From the NCBI GenBank assembly GCA_003538975.1, contig DPQQ01000005.1, positions 69,130 to 132,910 on the forward strand: a stretch of 63,781 nucleotides of DNA, read 5' to 3'. Below, in pieces: positions 51,898 to 60,260 of this stretch (positions are counted from its first letter, which is position 1; each line of letters begins with the position of its first letter). The notes beneath the pieces are model-generated. The model searched no databases and was not told where the DNA came from. It saw nothing but the letters and a program-made list of their open reading frames with translations. Position numbers and translations under genes: made by a program. The stretch comes from Clostridiales bacterium (lineage in GTDB: Bacteria; Bacillota; Clostridia; Christensenellales; Borkfalkiaceae).

Positions 51898-52653
51898 TTA
51901 CACCCCCGCCTTTTTAGTCTTTTTCGATTTTTTTGTTTTAGCGGTAAAATTGCGATCGCTCTTTGAAAAAGCGTTTTCGATAAGCTTTATTAAAAGAGTT
52001 ATCAAAAGAACGAGTATAATATAAATCGCCGCCATGAAAAGATACGGCATAACAGAGTCGTAGTTTTTACCGGCGATTGCCTTCATAACCGTATAAAGGT
52101 CGTAAACCGTTATAAAACTTACTACCGAAGTTTCTTTTATAAGGGTGATGAATTCGTTGCCGAGCGTAGGGATAATGTTTTTAACCGCCTGCGGAATAAC
52201 TATTTTGATCATAGTTACAGGATAGCTGAGTCCCAAAGCTCTGCCGGCTTCCATCTGTCCCGCGTCGACCGAGTTAATGCCTCCTCTCATAATTTCAGAC
52301 ACGTATGCGCCGGAATTCATTCCGAATACTATTATGCCGACGGTAAGCGCGTCAACGCCCTTTACTCCGAGTACCGGTAATAAAACGTAATACGTTATAA
52401 GAAGCTGTACTACCATCGGCGTTCCTCTGAAGAGCGCCACGTATACCGAGCATATTTTATCGAGAACTCTGACTACCGGGCTGTATTTCGGCGAAACTTT
52501 GACTATCGCTATAAGGGTACCGATCACGATACCTATAATAAGACCTAACACGGCGATCTCAACCGTGTTCAATATTCCTTTCAATAAAAGCTTCTGCCAG
52601 TACTCTCTTTTCAGAGTACCCCAGAACAATTCCCATTTTGCGGAAAAATTCAT
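51898..52653 (-). CDS. Polar amino-acid ABC transporter permease
   Basis: 251 residues with five membrane helices. GILNTVEIAVLGLIIGIVIGTLIAI is the conserved first helix of HisM/GlnP-type permeases; the cytoplasmic EAA loop reads MEAGRALGLSYPVTMIKIVIPQAVKNIIPTLGNEF and docks on the ATPase. The C-terminus is basic. The ATPase start is 3 nt downstream. A single permease gene implies a homodimer. Confidence 0.93.
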   Translation of the reverse strand: MNFSAKWELFWGTLKREYWQKLLLKGILNTVEIAVLGLIIGIVIGTLIAIVKVSPKYSPVVRVLDKICSVYVALFRGTPMVVQLLITYYVLLPVLGVKGVDALTVGIIVFGMNSGAYVSEIMRGGINSVDAGQMEAGRALGLSYPVTMIKIVIPQAVKNIIPTLGNEFITLIKETSVVSFITVYDLYTVMKAIAGKNYDSVMPYLFMAAIYIILVLLITLLIKLIENAFSKSDRNFTAKTKKSKKTKKAGV

Positions 52654-52737
52654 TTTTACTCTCTTTACGCCAAAAATTTCCGTCTTGCAAAAAGGCGGAA
52701 ATTTTTAACGGTTTATCGTTATTTTTATTGTTTTTAA

Positions 52738-53592
52738 TTAGTCGGTGGTTACTTTGTAGCCTACTTTCGTTCCGACGTTCTGATAATATTTAGCTTCGAT
52801 TGCGTCGTAAGTTCCGTCCGCTTTTACTTTAGCGATGAATTCGTTGAACTTATCCTGAAGAGTTTTGTTGCCCTTCTTCATAACGAAAGCGTATTCTTCG
52901 TCGGTGAGTTTTACGTCGATAACCTTAACGCCGCTCTTTTCGGCTACTATCGCGTTAGCGGGACCTTCGTCTACTACTACGGCGTAAAGATTACCGTTAA
53001 GCATATCTTCTACTGCAAGAACTGCGGTATCGTAACCTTTGCCTTTGATATTGGAGAAGCCGTCGAAACCGAATGCTTCGTCGCCGTTTATATACATGCC
53101 GCCGGTAGTACCCGTCTGATAGCCGATCTTTTTGCCGCTGAGCGCTTTAAGAACGTTTTCAACAGCCGTTGCGTCGGTCATACCGTCGAAATCGTTGTTA
53201 TCACCCTTAACGATAAGCTTCTGCGAAGCTTTGCAGTAAGTATCCGAGAAGTCGTAAACCTTCTGTCTGTCTTCCGTAACGGTGATGCCCGCCATACCCG
53301 CGTCTGCATAACCGGAATCAACCTGAGTGAAAATCGCATCGAAATCGATGTTTTTAACTACGAGTTCGAGATTGTTTTCCTGAGCGAAAAGTCCCGCGAG
53401 TTCGATGTCTATACCGTAAATTTTGCCGTCTTCGCCGATATATTCGTACATACCGAACGGGCAGTTCGTAACTACGGTGAATTTACCGTCTTCAACGGGA
53501 TATTTAACTTCTTCCTTACCGCAAGCGGTAAGCCCTAACGCGCCGGTTACCAATAAAAGCGCGCTTGCAACAGATGCAAATAACTTTTTCAT
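52738..53592 (-). CDS. Amino-acid ABC transporter substrate-binding lipoprotein
   Basis: 284 residues. A lipoprotein signal of about 22 residues ends in LTAC. The mature part is a family 3 solute-binding protein: EDGKIYGIDIELAGLFAQENNLELV, DAGMAGITVTEDRQKVYDFSDTY and GYQTGTTGGMYINGD hold the residues that clamp the amino-acid alpha groups. It is the first gene of the binding protein-permease-ATPase-YdcF operon. AAAGGAGAA precedes the ATG at 53592; the longer frame upstream covers the promoter region. Which amino acid is transported is not clear. Confidence 0.93.
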   Translation of the reverse strand: MKKLFASVASALLLVTGALGLTACGKEEVKYPVEDGKFTVVTNCPFGMYEYIGEDGKIYGIDIELAGLFAQENNLELVVKNIDFDAIFTQVDSGYADAGMAGITVTEDRQKVYDFSDTYCKASQKLIVKGDNNDFDGMTDATAVENVLKALSGKKIGYQTGTTGGMYINGDEAFGFDGFSNIKGKGYDTAVLAVEDMLNGNLYAVVVDEGPANAIVAEKSGVKVIDVKLTDEEYAFVMKKGNKTLQDKFNEFIAKVKADGTYDAIEAKYYQNVGTKVGYKVTTD

Positions 53593-53663
53593 TTTAATTC
53601 TCCTTTTTTGCCTTTCGTCATTGATTTTTATGCGAAAGGTTTGTTCTTTTTTTGTATGCCAAA

Positions 53664-53692
53664 ATTCTATCACCGCGCTTTTTATTTGTCAA
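53664..53692 (-). promoter_or_regulatory. Promoter of the amino-acid ABC operon
   Basis: Minus strand TTGACA, 17 nt, TAGAAT. Confidence 0.8.
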
Positions 53693-53834
53693 ACGATTTT
53701 TTGCATTATTTTGAAAATATTTTATTTTTTTTGAATATTTATTTAATTTTTGTATATTTATTTGTATATTTATGATTTATATGCGGTTTTGTAAACAATA
53801 TGCCGAAAAAAACAAAAAATATGGCACACAAATA

Positions 53835-53892
53835 TTTACAAATAAAAAATCCGTTATACAATAGGCTCAGCGTCCGTAATAAAAAGGAGGTA
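53835..53892 (+). promoter_or_regulatory. Promoter and orphan Shine-Dalgarno before the unknown membrane gene
   Basis: TTTACA (53835-53840), 16 nt, TACAAT (53857-53862). The leader then carries AAAAAGGAGGT at 53882-53892 with no start codon in reach; the real ATG is 54 nt further on, after a small GCCTTAAAGGC hairpin. This ribosome site without a gene resembles single copies of the array at 5129-5748, although the downstream GACCG part is absent. Confidence 0.5.
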
Positions 53893-53945
53893 AATAAGAA
53901 AAGTCTTTCCTGTTTCCTTTTCGGTTTGCCTTAAAGGCAGGGTTT

Positions 53946-54467
53946 ATGGATTTTATCACGGTCATAAAAAGCTTAAAAGCCTACGGTGCGGATCACATTT
54001 TAGTATCTTTTGCGGTAACGGTACTCGTATGGATTACGACAAAACTTTCCAAAATCTCTAAGCTGAAACATTTTTTACCCTTTATATACGCGTTTTTCGT
54101 ATACGCCCTGTACGAAACCGTATTTAAAAGCGGCGTAAAGTTTGACGAAGAGTTTTTCTCCGGCGTATCGGTAACCGCCGCCCTTTCTTTCGCGGAATAT
54201 CATATCTTCGGCAGAATATTATCGGGCAAAAAGATAAATTCGCTTAAATTATCTGCGATAATATCCGTTCTCGAAGCGTACGGCGCGAAAAACGCCGAAG
54301 AGCTTGCGAATAAAATAATTTCGGCTTTAACTACTCATGATTCTGCCGACAGTGCCGCGGATATAATAAAAAACGTCCTTTTATGCGAGAACGAAACTCT
54401 TTACGATTCCAAAGCCGTAGCGGAAACCATAAAGGCTATAATAGACGGACTGAATAAAAAGTCTTAA
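53946..54467 (+). CDS. Unknown small membrane protein
   Basis: 173 residues; I do not recognise the family. Residues 1-12 are amphipathic, then come two membrane helices (about 18-36 and 44-62) and a weaker third (about 75-95), followed by a soluble helical C-terminal half (NSLKLSAIISVLEAYGAKNAEELANKII...). The layout resembles small holin-like or scaffold proteins, but no motif supports a function. The ribosome site AGGG is weak and near a hairpin, while a strong site lies unused upstream. It is flanked by its own promoter and terminator, just ahead of the gerA operon. Confidence 0.6.
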   Translation: MDFITVIKSLKAYGADHILVSFAVTVLVWITTKLSKISKLKHFLPFIYAFFVYALYETVFKSGVKFDEEFFSGVSVTAALSFAEYHIFGRILSGKKINSLKLSAIISVLEAYGAKNAEELANKIISALTTHDSADSAADIIKNVLLCENETLYDSKAVAETIKAIIDGLNKKS

Positions 54468-54508
54468 AAGAAGACCGCCGCGAGAAACTTCTGTTCCGAT
54501 AAATTCAT

Positions 54509-54547
54509 AAGACGGCTTTAATACGGCAATAAAGCCGTTTTAATTTT
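54509..54547 (+). terminator. Terminator of the unknown membrane gene
   Basis: GACGGCTTT and AAAGCCGTTTTAATTTT with an ATACGGCAAT loop; 42 nt after the stop. Confidence 0.75.
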
Positions 54548-54664
54548 AATAATGTTTATCATGTTATTATAATATAAATATAATAGGAATTTATCGTCCT
54601 TTAATCTCTCTCACGACGAGCGAAAACGCGTATAAAATAAGTTTCAAGCCAAACCCCTGATTTT

Positions 54665-54688
54665 TCGGTATGACAATCGGTATGACAA
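54665..54688 (+). repeat. Direct repeat TCGGTATGACAA x2
   Basis: Two perfect adjacent 12-bp copies just before the terminator at 54694, in the leader region of the gerA operon. Confidence 0.7.
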
Positions 54689-54693
54689 ACCGG

Positions 54694-54726
54694 CAGTCCG
54701 CAGCGAAAGTTGCGGACTGTTTTTTT
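54694..54726 (+). terminator. Strong terminator upstream of gerA
   Basis: CAGTCCGCA, loop GCGAAAGT, TGCGGACTG, T7. No gene lies between the terminator at 54509 and this one, so it ends a short untranslated transcript (possibly starting after the TATAAT at 54568) or attenuates the gerA operon. Confidence 0.82.
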
Positions 54727-54764
54727 AAACGCATAATTAAACGTTAAATATAAATACTTTTAGT

Positions 54765-56258
54765 ATGCAAAAGATATACTTAAGCATTAAAAACAACATC
54801 GGATATATAAAAGAAAAGATCCGTTCGGACGATCTTAAATTATACGAATTTCGTCTCGGCGACAAGCTTAAAACAAAAGCCGCGATATTTTTTATCGACT
54901 CCATGGCGGATAAAAAGTCCGTCGCGCAGGATGTCCTTAAACCGCTTAAAGATTTTAACGGAAAAATAACGGCAAGCGGAATTCTTAACGCCGTCAACTC
55001 CCCTGCGGCGGAAATTTTTAAATCATTTACCGAAGCGACGAAAAAGATTTTAGAAGGCGATACCGTTTTGTTCGTCGACGGAATAAACTCTGCATTCTGT
55101 CTTTCGTTTCTGGATATCGAAAAACGCCCGGTTACCGAACCGCCTACTTCGATAACGCTACGCGGTCCGAGAGAAGGATTTGTCGAAAACATAAATTCAA
55201 ATCTTTCTCTCATACGCCGCCGGTTAAAAACACCGAAGCTCGAAATCGAAACTTTCACCGTCGGTAAGCTTTCGGCGACACAGGTAGCGGTAATCAGCGT
55301 CAAAGGCGTTACCAAAGAAGGTCTTTACGATAAAGTAAAAGCCCGTATAAACGCAATAGACATAGACTCCGTTCCAGATTCTTCTTACGTCGCAAAGTTT
55401 TTTACCGAGCATAAAACTTCGCTTTTTAAGCAAGTCGGCACGACCGAAAAGCCCGATATTTTAGTCGCGAGAATTTTAGAAGGAAGAATAGCCGTCGTCG
55501 TGGACGGTTCGCCGTTCGTTCTGACTCTGCCGTACGTTCTTGCCGAAGACTTTCAGAGCGCGGACGACTATTACAGTTCGAGCTACCGCGCTTCGATGAT
55601 AAGAATTTTACGCGTAGGTTCGGTATTTGCGGCGATAATGCTGCCCGCGTTTTTTGTCGCGTCGCAGCTCTTTCATCTGCAATTTCTGCCGCTTTCGTTT
55701 CTATTGACGATAGTCAACAGCATAAAAGGCATACCTCTTTCGCCGAGTTTCGAAATGTTCTTTACTCTGATGATTTTCGAGATACTGAACGAAGCGAGCA
55801 TACGAATGCCAAAATACGTCGGCATGGCGGTTTCGATAGTAGGAGGTCTCGTTCTCGGCGAAACGGCTGTAAACGCAGGAATAATTTCCGCCCCCGCGCT
55901 TATGATTATAGCAATATCCGGCATCTGCCTTTACACCGTACCCGAACTTGTTCAGACGTTTTCGATACTGCGATTACTGTTTTTGTGCGTTGCGGGATCT
56001 GTCGGCGGGTACGGTCTGATACTGTTAAGCGTAGCAGTCCTTGCCTATCTCGTTTCCTTCGAGACCTACGATACGCCGCTTATGGCTCCCTTCGCGCCGT
56101 TAATAACGTCCGACCTTTCGGACACGCTGTATAAAGGCTTTATGGAAGAAAATATATATAGACCTGCAACCTTCGGAAGCAAAAACTCTCGCAGAATGAA
56201 GATTTTAAGTCCTACCGACAAATCGATCGACATAAACGGAGAAGAAAACGATGACTGA
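54765..56258 (+). CDS. Spore germination protein, GerA-type A subunit
   Basis: 497 residues. The N-terminal cytosolic domain is about 1-275, followed by four or five membrane helices (about 285-430) and a hydrophilic C-terminus. Family phrases: FVDGINSAFCLSF, ITLRGPREGFVENINSNLSLIRRRLKTPKL, and FLLTIVNSIKGIPLSPSFEMFFTLMIFEILNEASIRMPKYVG. In spores it forms the germinant receptor with the B and C subunits in the inner membrane; it assembles as a ring-shaped ion channel. No clear ribosome site precedes its ATG. First gene of a three-gene operon, overlapping the B gene by 8 nt. Confidence 0.95.
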   Translation: MQKIYLSIKNNIGYIKEKIRSDDLKLYEFRLGDKLKTKAAIFFIDSMADKKSVAQDVLKPLKDFNGKITASGILNAVNSPAAEIFKSFTEATKKILEGDTVLFVDGINSAFCLSFLDIEKRPVTEPPTSITLRGPREGFVENINSNLSLIRRRLKTPKLEIETFTVGKLSATQVAVISVKGVTKEGLYDKVKARINAIDIDSVPDSSYVAKFFTEHKTSLFKQVGTTEKPDILVARILEGRIAVVVDGSPFVLTLPYVLAEDFQSADDYYSSSYRASMIRILRVGSVFAAIMLPAFFVASQLFHLQFLPLSFLLTIVNSIKGIPLSPSFEMFFTLMIFEILNEASIRMPKYVGMAVSIVGGLVLGETAVNAGIISAPALMIIAISGICLYTVPELVQTFSILRLLFLCVAGSVGGYGLILLSVAVLAYLVSFETYDTPLMAPFAPLITSDLSDTLYKGFMEENIYRPATFGSKNSRRMKILSPTDKSIDINGEENDD

Positions 56259-57417
56259 TTACGAATTAACCTTAAAAAGCGGTAAAAATTGCGCGGAAAA
56301 ATCAGCGGCCGAAACAAACGCCGGCGGCAAAGCTCTTAAAGCGCGGCAGATAGCCTTTTTATTCATTGCGTTTTTACCCGTAACCAAATTCATGGCCATG
56401 CCGAAAACCGCCGCGGAACTTGTCGGCGAAAACCTGTGGATAGCGGTACTTATAAACATTTTAATCGACCTTGCCTCGATAATAGCTTTGCTTTTTACCG
56501 ACAAATTTTGCGGAATGACTTTTTATGATCTTCTGGAAAGTTTCGGCGGCACCGTTTTCGCCAAAATCATACTATGTCTGTACTTTCTGTTCTTTTTGAT
56601 AAAAGCTTTTCCGGGACTTATCGAAACGAGCGTTTTCGTGCAGAACACCCTTTACGAAACGTCGCCCACGGCATTTTCGTTCGTTCCGTTTTTTATAACG
56701 GCGTTCTATATTTGCTCGCTGAAATTAAGAGCGATAGGAAGACTCTCGGACGTGTTGTGGCTTTTTACGCTTGCAGGTTTTGTTATCGTCATGTCTCTGT
56801 CGTTTGAAAGCGCGGACTATGCGGCTCTTTTACCGATATTAAAGAACGGGAAAAACGTTATGAAAGCCTCTGCAAAAATATCGGGATGGTTTTCCGACTC
56901 CGCTTACTTTTTATTCATGATCGGAAGATTCGATAAAGAAAAACACTCTTTTTCTAAAATAATTTCCGGTTACTCGGCAGCGGCGGTGTTAATCTTAATA
57001 TTTTCAGCGGCGTTTTACGCCGTATTCGAATCGCTCGCTCCGACGGAACTGTTTCCGCTCGCCGAAATCTCCAAATTTTCAAGCGTGATAAACGCCGTAG
57101 GAAGATTCGACTATTTAGGAATATTCATGCTTATTTTAACAGCCGTACCCGCAACGGCTCTTCCGGTATTTTTTGCAGCGAGAGCGTTAAAAAAAGTAAC
57201 CGGAATAAAAAAGACATGGATAACGGCGCTTATATGTATTCTATCGGAATTCGTCGCGGTAATAATCTTCAAAAATTACTATAAATCCATTTCGCTTTTT
57301 ATAAACGAAAAGTTATGGTTGTGGCGGCTTTTGGTCGGTAACGGTATTCCGTTAACTATGCCGTTCATCGCCTTTGCCGTCAGAAAAAAGATTAAAAAAG
57401 GAGAAACCCGGGCATGA
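56251..57417 (+). CDS. Spore germination protein, GerA-type B subunit (endospore permease family)
   Basis: 388 residues with ten predicted membrane helices, an APC-superfamily protein that holds the germinant binding site in such receptors. LKARQIAFLFIAFLPVTKFMAMPKTAAELVGENLWIAVLINILIDLASI is the conserved N-terminal part. The first 30 residues are a hydrophilic extension. It overlaps the A gene by 8 nt and the C gene by 4 nt (ATGA), and has GGAGAAG upstream. The germinant is unknown. Confidence 0.93.
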   Translation: MTDYELTLKSGKNCAEKSAAETNAGGKALKARQIAFLFIAFLPVTKFMAMPKTAAELVGENLWIAVLINILIDLASIIALLFTDKFCGMTFYDLLESFGGTVFAKIILCLYFLFFLIKAFPGLIETSVFVQNTLYETSPTAFSFVPFFITAFYICSLKLRAIGRLSDVLWLFTLAGFVIVMSLSFESADYAALLPILKNGKNVMKASAKISGWFSDSAYFLFMIGRFDKEKHSFSKIISGYSAAAVLILIFSAAFYAVFESLAPTELFPLAEISKFSSVINAVGRFDYLGIFMLILTAVPATALPVFFAARALKKVTGIKKTWITALICILSEFVAVIIFKNYYKSISLFINEKLWLWRLLVGNGIPLTMPFIAFAVRKKIKKGETRA

Positions 57418-58637
57418 AAAACAACTCCGTTTTTATAAGGGCAAAAATATTTCTGGTGGCGTTCTTCGTTATACTTACCTACTTCTTTTCGAACGATTTC
57501 GGACTTATCGACATCGAAAAAACAGCAATAGTAACCGCGATAACCGTCGATAAAGAAAACGACGAGTACGAAATAACAATGCAGATAGCCGTTCCCGAAG
57601 CGACTACCGAGTCGAGCGACAACGAACAGACGCTCGTAACGGGTAAAGGCAGAACGGTAGGCGAAGCGATAGGCAACGTCGGTTCTCTCACGGGGTGGTT
57701 CCCCAAACTTTCCTTCTGTAATCTTATTTTACTCGGCGAAAACGTTTATAAAGAAAATATTTCCGCTTCCGCCGAATACTTTATAAGAAGCGTAAGAGTG
57801 CAGGATTCCGCGCTTATCGCAGCGACGGAAGGCAAAGCGAGCGACATTATAAAAAACGCTACTCCTCTCGATAACGTGAGCAGTTTCGCTATACAAAAAG
57901 TACTCCTGCGAAAAACAGGTATCGACGGCGCCGTTCTTAAGACGGATATAAAAGATTTTCTTAAAAACTTTTATTCGAGAAGCAGAACGGCTTATCTCCC
58001 TCTTATCTCCGTCGAATCCGACGAAAACACCAAAAATTCGGGTAATTCCGGGCAAGGTTCCGGAAGCGGAAGCAGCTCGCAGGGCTCAGGGGAATCGCAA
58101 GGTCCAGAAGAAGGCAAAAAACTTTTTACCGCAACGAAAACGGTCGTAATAAAAGGCGAAAAAACCGTCGGGATTTTAACTCCTTCCGAAACAAACGCCG
58201 CGGTCTTTTTCAAACAGGCTATATTCGACTCTTCTCTCCCCGTATCGGACGTTGAAATAAACGGCAAAAGCGAAAACTTTCTGCTCAGGATAATACGCTC
58301 GGAATCGAAGAAAAAAATTACACTTTCGGGCGAAACGGTATCGGTGAAAGTATACCAGAACGTGAGCGTGAAGACCGCCGATCAGACTATAAAATTCGGC
58401 TCGGACGAATATCTGCCGTTCTTTACCGTGCTGAAAAGCGCGAGCGAAAAAGCCGAAAGAGATTTAAAAGCGGAAATGCTCGGCTTTCTGAACGTCTGCA
58501 AAACGTTGAACGCAGATCTTATCGGAGTGGACGACGCGATTTACCGCTACCACCACGACAAGTACGATTTGCTTAAAGACCGACTGTTTGAAAATATAAA
58601 CTTCGACGTTTCCGTAAACGTTTACGGACAGAAATAA
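57414..58637 (+). CDS. Spore germination protein, GerA-type C subunit without lipobox
   Basis: 407 residues. After an N-terminal hydrophobic segment (about 8-25) the Ger(x)C fold begins with IEKTAIVTAITVDKENDEYEITMQIAVPE and continues with GRTVGEAIGNVGSLTGWFPKLSFCNLILLGENV. Normal C subunits are lipoproteins with a Cys at the end of the signal; here the region reads FFSNDFGLIDIEKT with no Cys, so lipid anchoring should not occur and the segment may stay as a membrane anchor. Between domains 1 and 2 lies a low-complexity linker of about 35 residues (NSGNSGQGSGSGSSSQG...). Ribosome site AAGGAG. Last gene of the operon; a terminator follows at 58707. Confidence 0.9.
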   Translation: MKNNSVFIRAKIFLVAFFVILTYFFSNDFGLIDIEKTAIVTAITVDKENDEYEITMQIAVPEATTESSDNEQTLVTGKGRTVGEAIGNVGSLTGWFPKLSFCNLILLGENVYKENISASAEYFIRSVRVQDSALIAATEGKASDIIKNATPLDNVSSFAIQKVLLRKTGIDGAVLKTDIKDFLKNFYSRSRTAYLPLISVESDENTKNSGNSGQGSGSGSSSQGSGESQGPEEGKKLFTATKTVVIKGEKTVGILTPSETNAAVFFKQAIFDSSLPVSDVEINGKSENFLLRIIRSESKKKITLSGETVSVKVYQNVSVKTADQTIKFGSDEYLPFFTVLKSASEKAERDLKAEMLGFLNVCKTLNADLIGVDDAIYRYHHDKYDLLKDRLFENINFDVSVNVYGQK

Positions 58638-58706
58638 AAACGCAGTGGAAAATCCGGAAAAGGACAAAAAAACGCAAAAAATAAGAAAAAACAAAATCAG
58701 AACTAC

Positions 58707-58736
58707 AAAAACGGCTCGCATACGCAAGCCGTTTTT
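58707..58736. terminator. Bidirectional terminator
   Basis: AAAAACGGCT, loop CGCATACGCA, AGCCGTTTTT, between the convergent ger operon and alcohol dehydrogenase gene. Confidence 0.85.
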
Positions 58737-58780
58737 ATAGTTAAAAATTATTTTATATATATCCGGATTATAACCCGCAA

Positions 58781-59929
58781 TCACATAAGCGATTTATAAA
58801 GTTTAATTATGTCCTCGACGGAAGTCTCTCTCGGGTTGCCGGGGCGGCACGCGTCGGCATAAGCGGATTCCGCAAGCGCGGGTATATCTTCTTCCTTTAC
58901 TATTCCTTTAAGAGTAGTAGGTATGCCCACGTCTTCCGAAAGTTTTCTTACGGCGTCCACCGCGGCTTTTCTGTATTCCTCCTGCGACATGTTTTCGGCT
59001 CCCTTTACTCCCATCGCAACGGCTATATCGCGGTACTTTGTTCCCGTGTATCCGGCGTTATATTCCATTACCGTCGGAAGAAGTATCGCGCAGGCTTTGC
59101 CGTGCGGCGTATCGTAGTATGCGGAGAGCGTGTGAGCCATCGAGTGATCCACCCCGAGTCCCACGTTCGAAAATCCCATTCCGGCAACGTACTGACCGAG
59201 AGCCATGCCTTCGCGGCCTTCGGGAGTGCCTTCTACGGCTGCCCGTAACGATCTTGCGATAATTTCGATAGCCTTAATGTGGAACATGTCCGAAAGTTCC
59301 CACGCACCCTTGGTTATATATCCCTCGATCGCGTGAGTAAGTGCGTCCATGCCCGTCGCTGCGGTAAGTCCCTTCGGCATAGAACTCATCATATCCGGAT
59401 CGACTACGGCGACAACGGGTATATCTTTCGCGTCCACGCAGACGAACTTACGCTTCTTTTCGACGTCGGTTATGACGTAATTTATGGTGACTTCTGCAGC
59501 GGTGCCGGCGGTCGTCGGAACGGCTATTATCGGCACGCTTTTATGCTTTGTAGCGGAAACGCCTTCGAGCGATCTGACGTCTTTAAACGACGGGTTGTTT
59601 ATGATTATGCCTATAGCTTTCGCGGTATCCATCGAAGATCCGCCGCCGATCGCTATAATGCAGTCCGCGCCGCTCTTTTTGTATGCCGAAACGCCGTGTT
59701 TTACGTTTTCGATCGTAGGATTGGGCTTTATCTCGCTGTAAACTTCGTAAACGATCTTGTTTTCGTCCAGAACGTCCGTTACTTTTTTAGTAACTCCGAA
59801 TCTTAAAAGATCGGGATCTGAGCAGACGAACGCCTTTTTGAAGCCTCTTCCTTTTACTTCGGTAGCGATTTCTTTAATCGCGCCTTTGCCATGGTAACTT
59901 GTTTCGTTTAAGATAAATCTGTTAGCCAT
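58781..59929 (-). CDS. Iron-dependent alcohol dehydrogenase
   Basis: 382 residues, the length of group III (FucO/DhaT type) dehydrogenases. The NAD(P) motif is GGGSSMDTAKAIG (about 98-110); metal is bound by Asp and His in ATGMDALTHAIEGY and by the His residues in GVDHSMAHTLSAYYDTPHG. It would interconvert an aldehyde or ketone and an alcohol, e.g. lactaldehyde/propanediol or butanal/butanol, in fermentative redox balance. Substrate not determinable. The ribosome site is a plain GGGGAAATT. Monocistronic. Confidence 0.93.
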   Translation of the reverse strand: MANRFILNETSYHGKGAIKEIATEVKGRGFKKAFVCSDPDLLRFGVTKKVTDVLDENKIVYEVYSEIKPNPTIENVKHGVSAYKKSGADCIIAIGGGSSMDTAKAIGIIINNPSFKDVRSLEGVSATKHKSVPIIAVPTTAGTAAEVTINYVITDVEKKRKFVCVDAKDIPVVAVVDPDMMSSMPKGLTAATGMDALTHAIEGYITKGAWELSDMFHIKAIEIIARSLRAAVEGTPEGREGMALGQYVAGMGFSNVGLGVDHSMAHTLSAYYDTPHGKACAILLPTVMEYNAGYTGTKYRDIAVAMGVKGAENMSQEEYRKAAVDAVRKLSEDVGIPTTLKGIVKEEDIPALAESAYADACRPGNPRETSVEDIIKLYKSLM

Positions 59930-60202
59930 AATTTCCCCTTTTATATATTATTTTAATTATTGACTAATAAGGCGGTTTTATACGCCTCTTTTTTAATATA
60001 GCACCCAAAAGTCTCTCTGTCAATACCAATTTTTAATTCCGTGCCGAAAATCCCGGTCCGGAACTTCAGAACGGAAGAATAAACGAAAAACGACGATAAA
60101 TATCCGTGACGATAAATATTTTTAATATCTTAAAACGTTCCGTTTGCCTAAAGCGTAACTAAAATTAAAAACAATATAAATTTTCAATTAAATAAAAAAC
60201 GC
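59930..60202. other. Intergenic region before the dehydrogenase
   Basis: About 270 nt of AT-rich DNA upstream of the minus-strand alcohol dehydrogenase. A short direct repeat CGATAAATAT (60093 and 60112) is the only notable feature. Promoter boxes could not be assigned with confidence. Confidence 0.35.
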
Positions 60203-60231
60203 AAAAAAACCGCTTTTTAAGCGGCTTTTTG
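60203..60231. terminator. Terminator of the transglutaminase-fold gene
   Basis: AAAAAAACCGCTT and AAGCGGCTTTTT form a stem with U tails in both directions; 30 nt after the minus-strand stop. Confidence 0.82.
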
Positions 60232-60260
60232 TTTAAGTTATTATTTGTTGTTATTTATAT

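Noticed and set aside
55261..55289. ACAGGTA repeat copy inside the GerA A-subunit gene
   Set aside because: The encoded residues (VGKLSATQVAVISVKGV) fit the protein family without any insertion, so the match may be chance from codon preference; listed only as uncertain.
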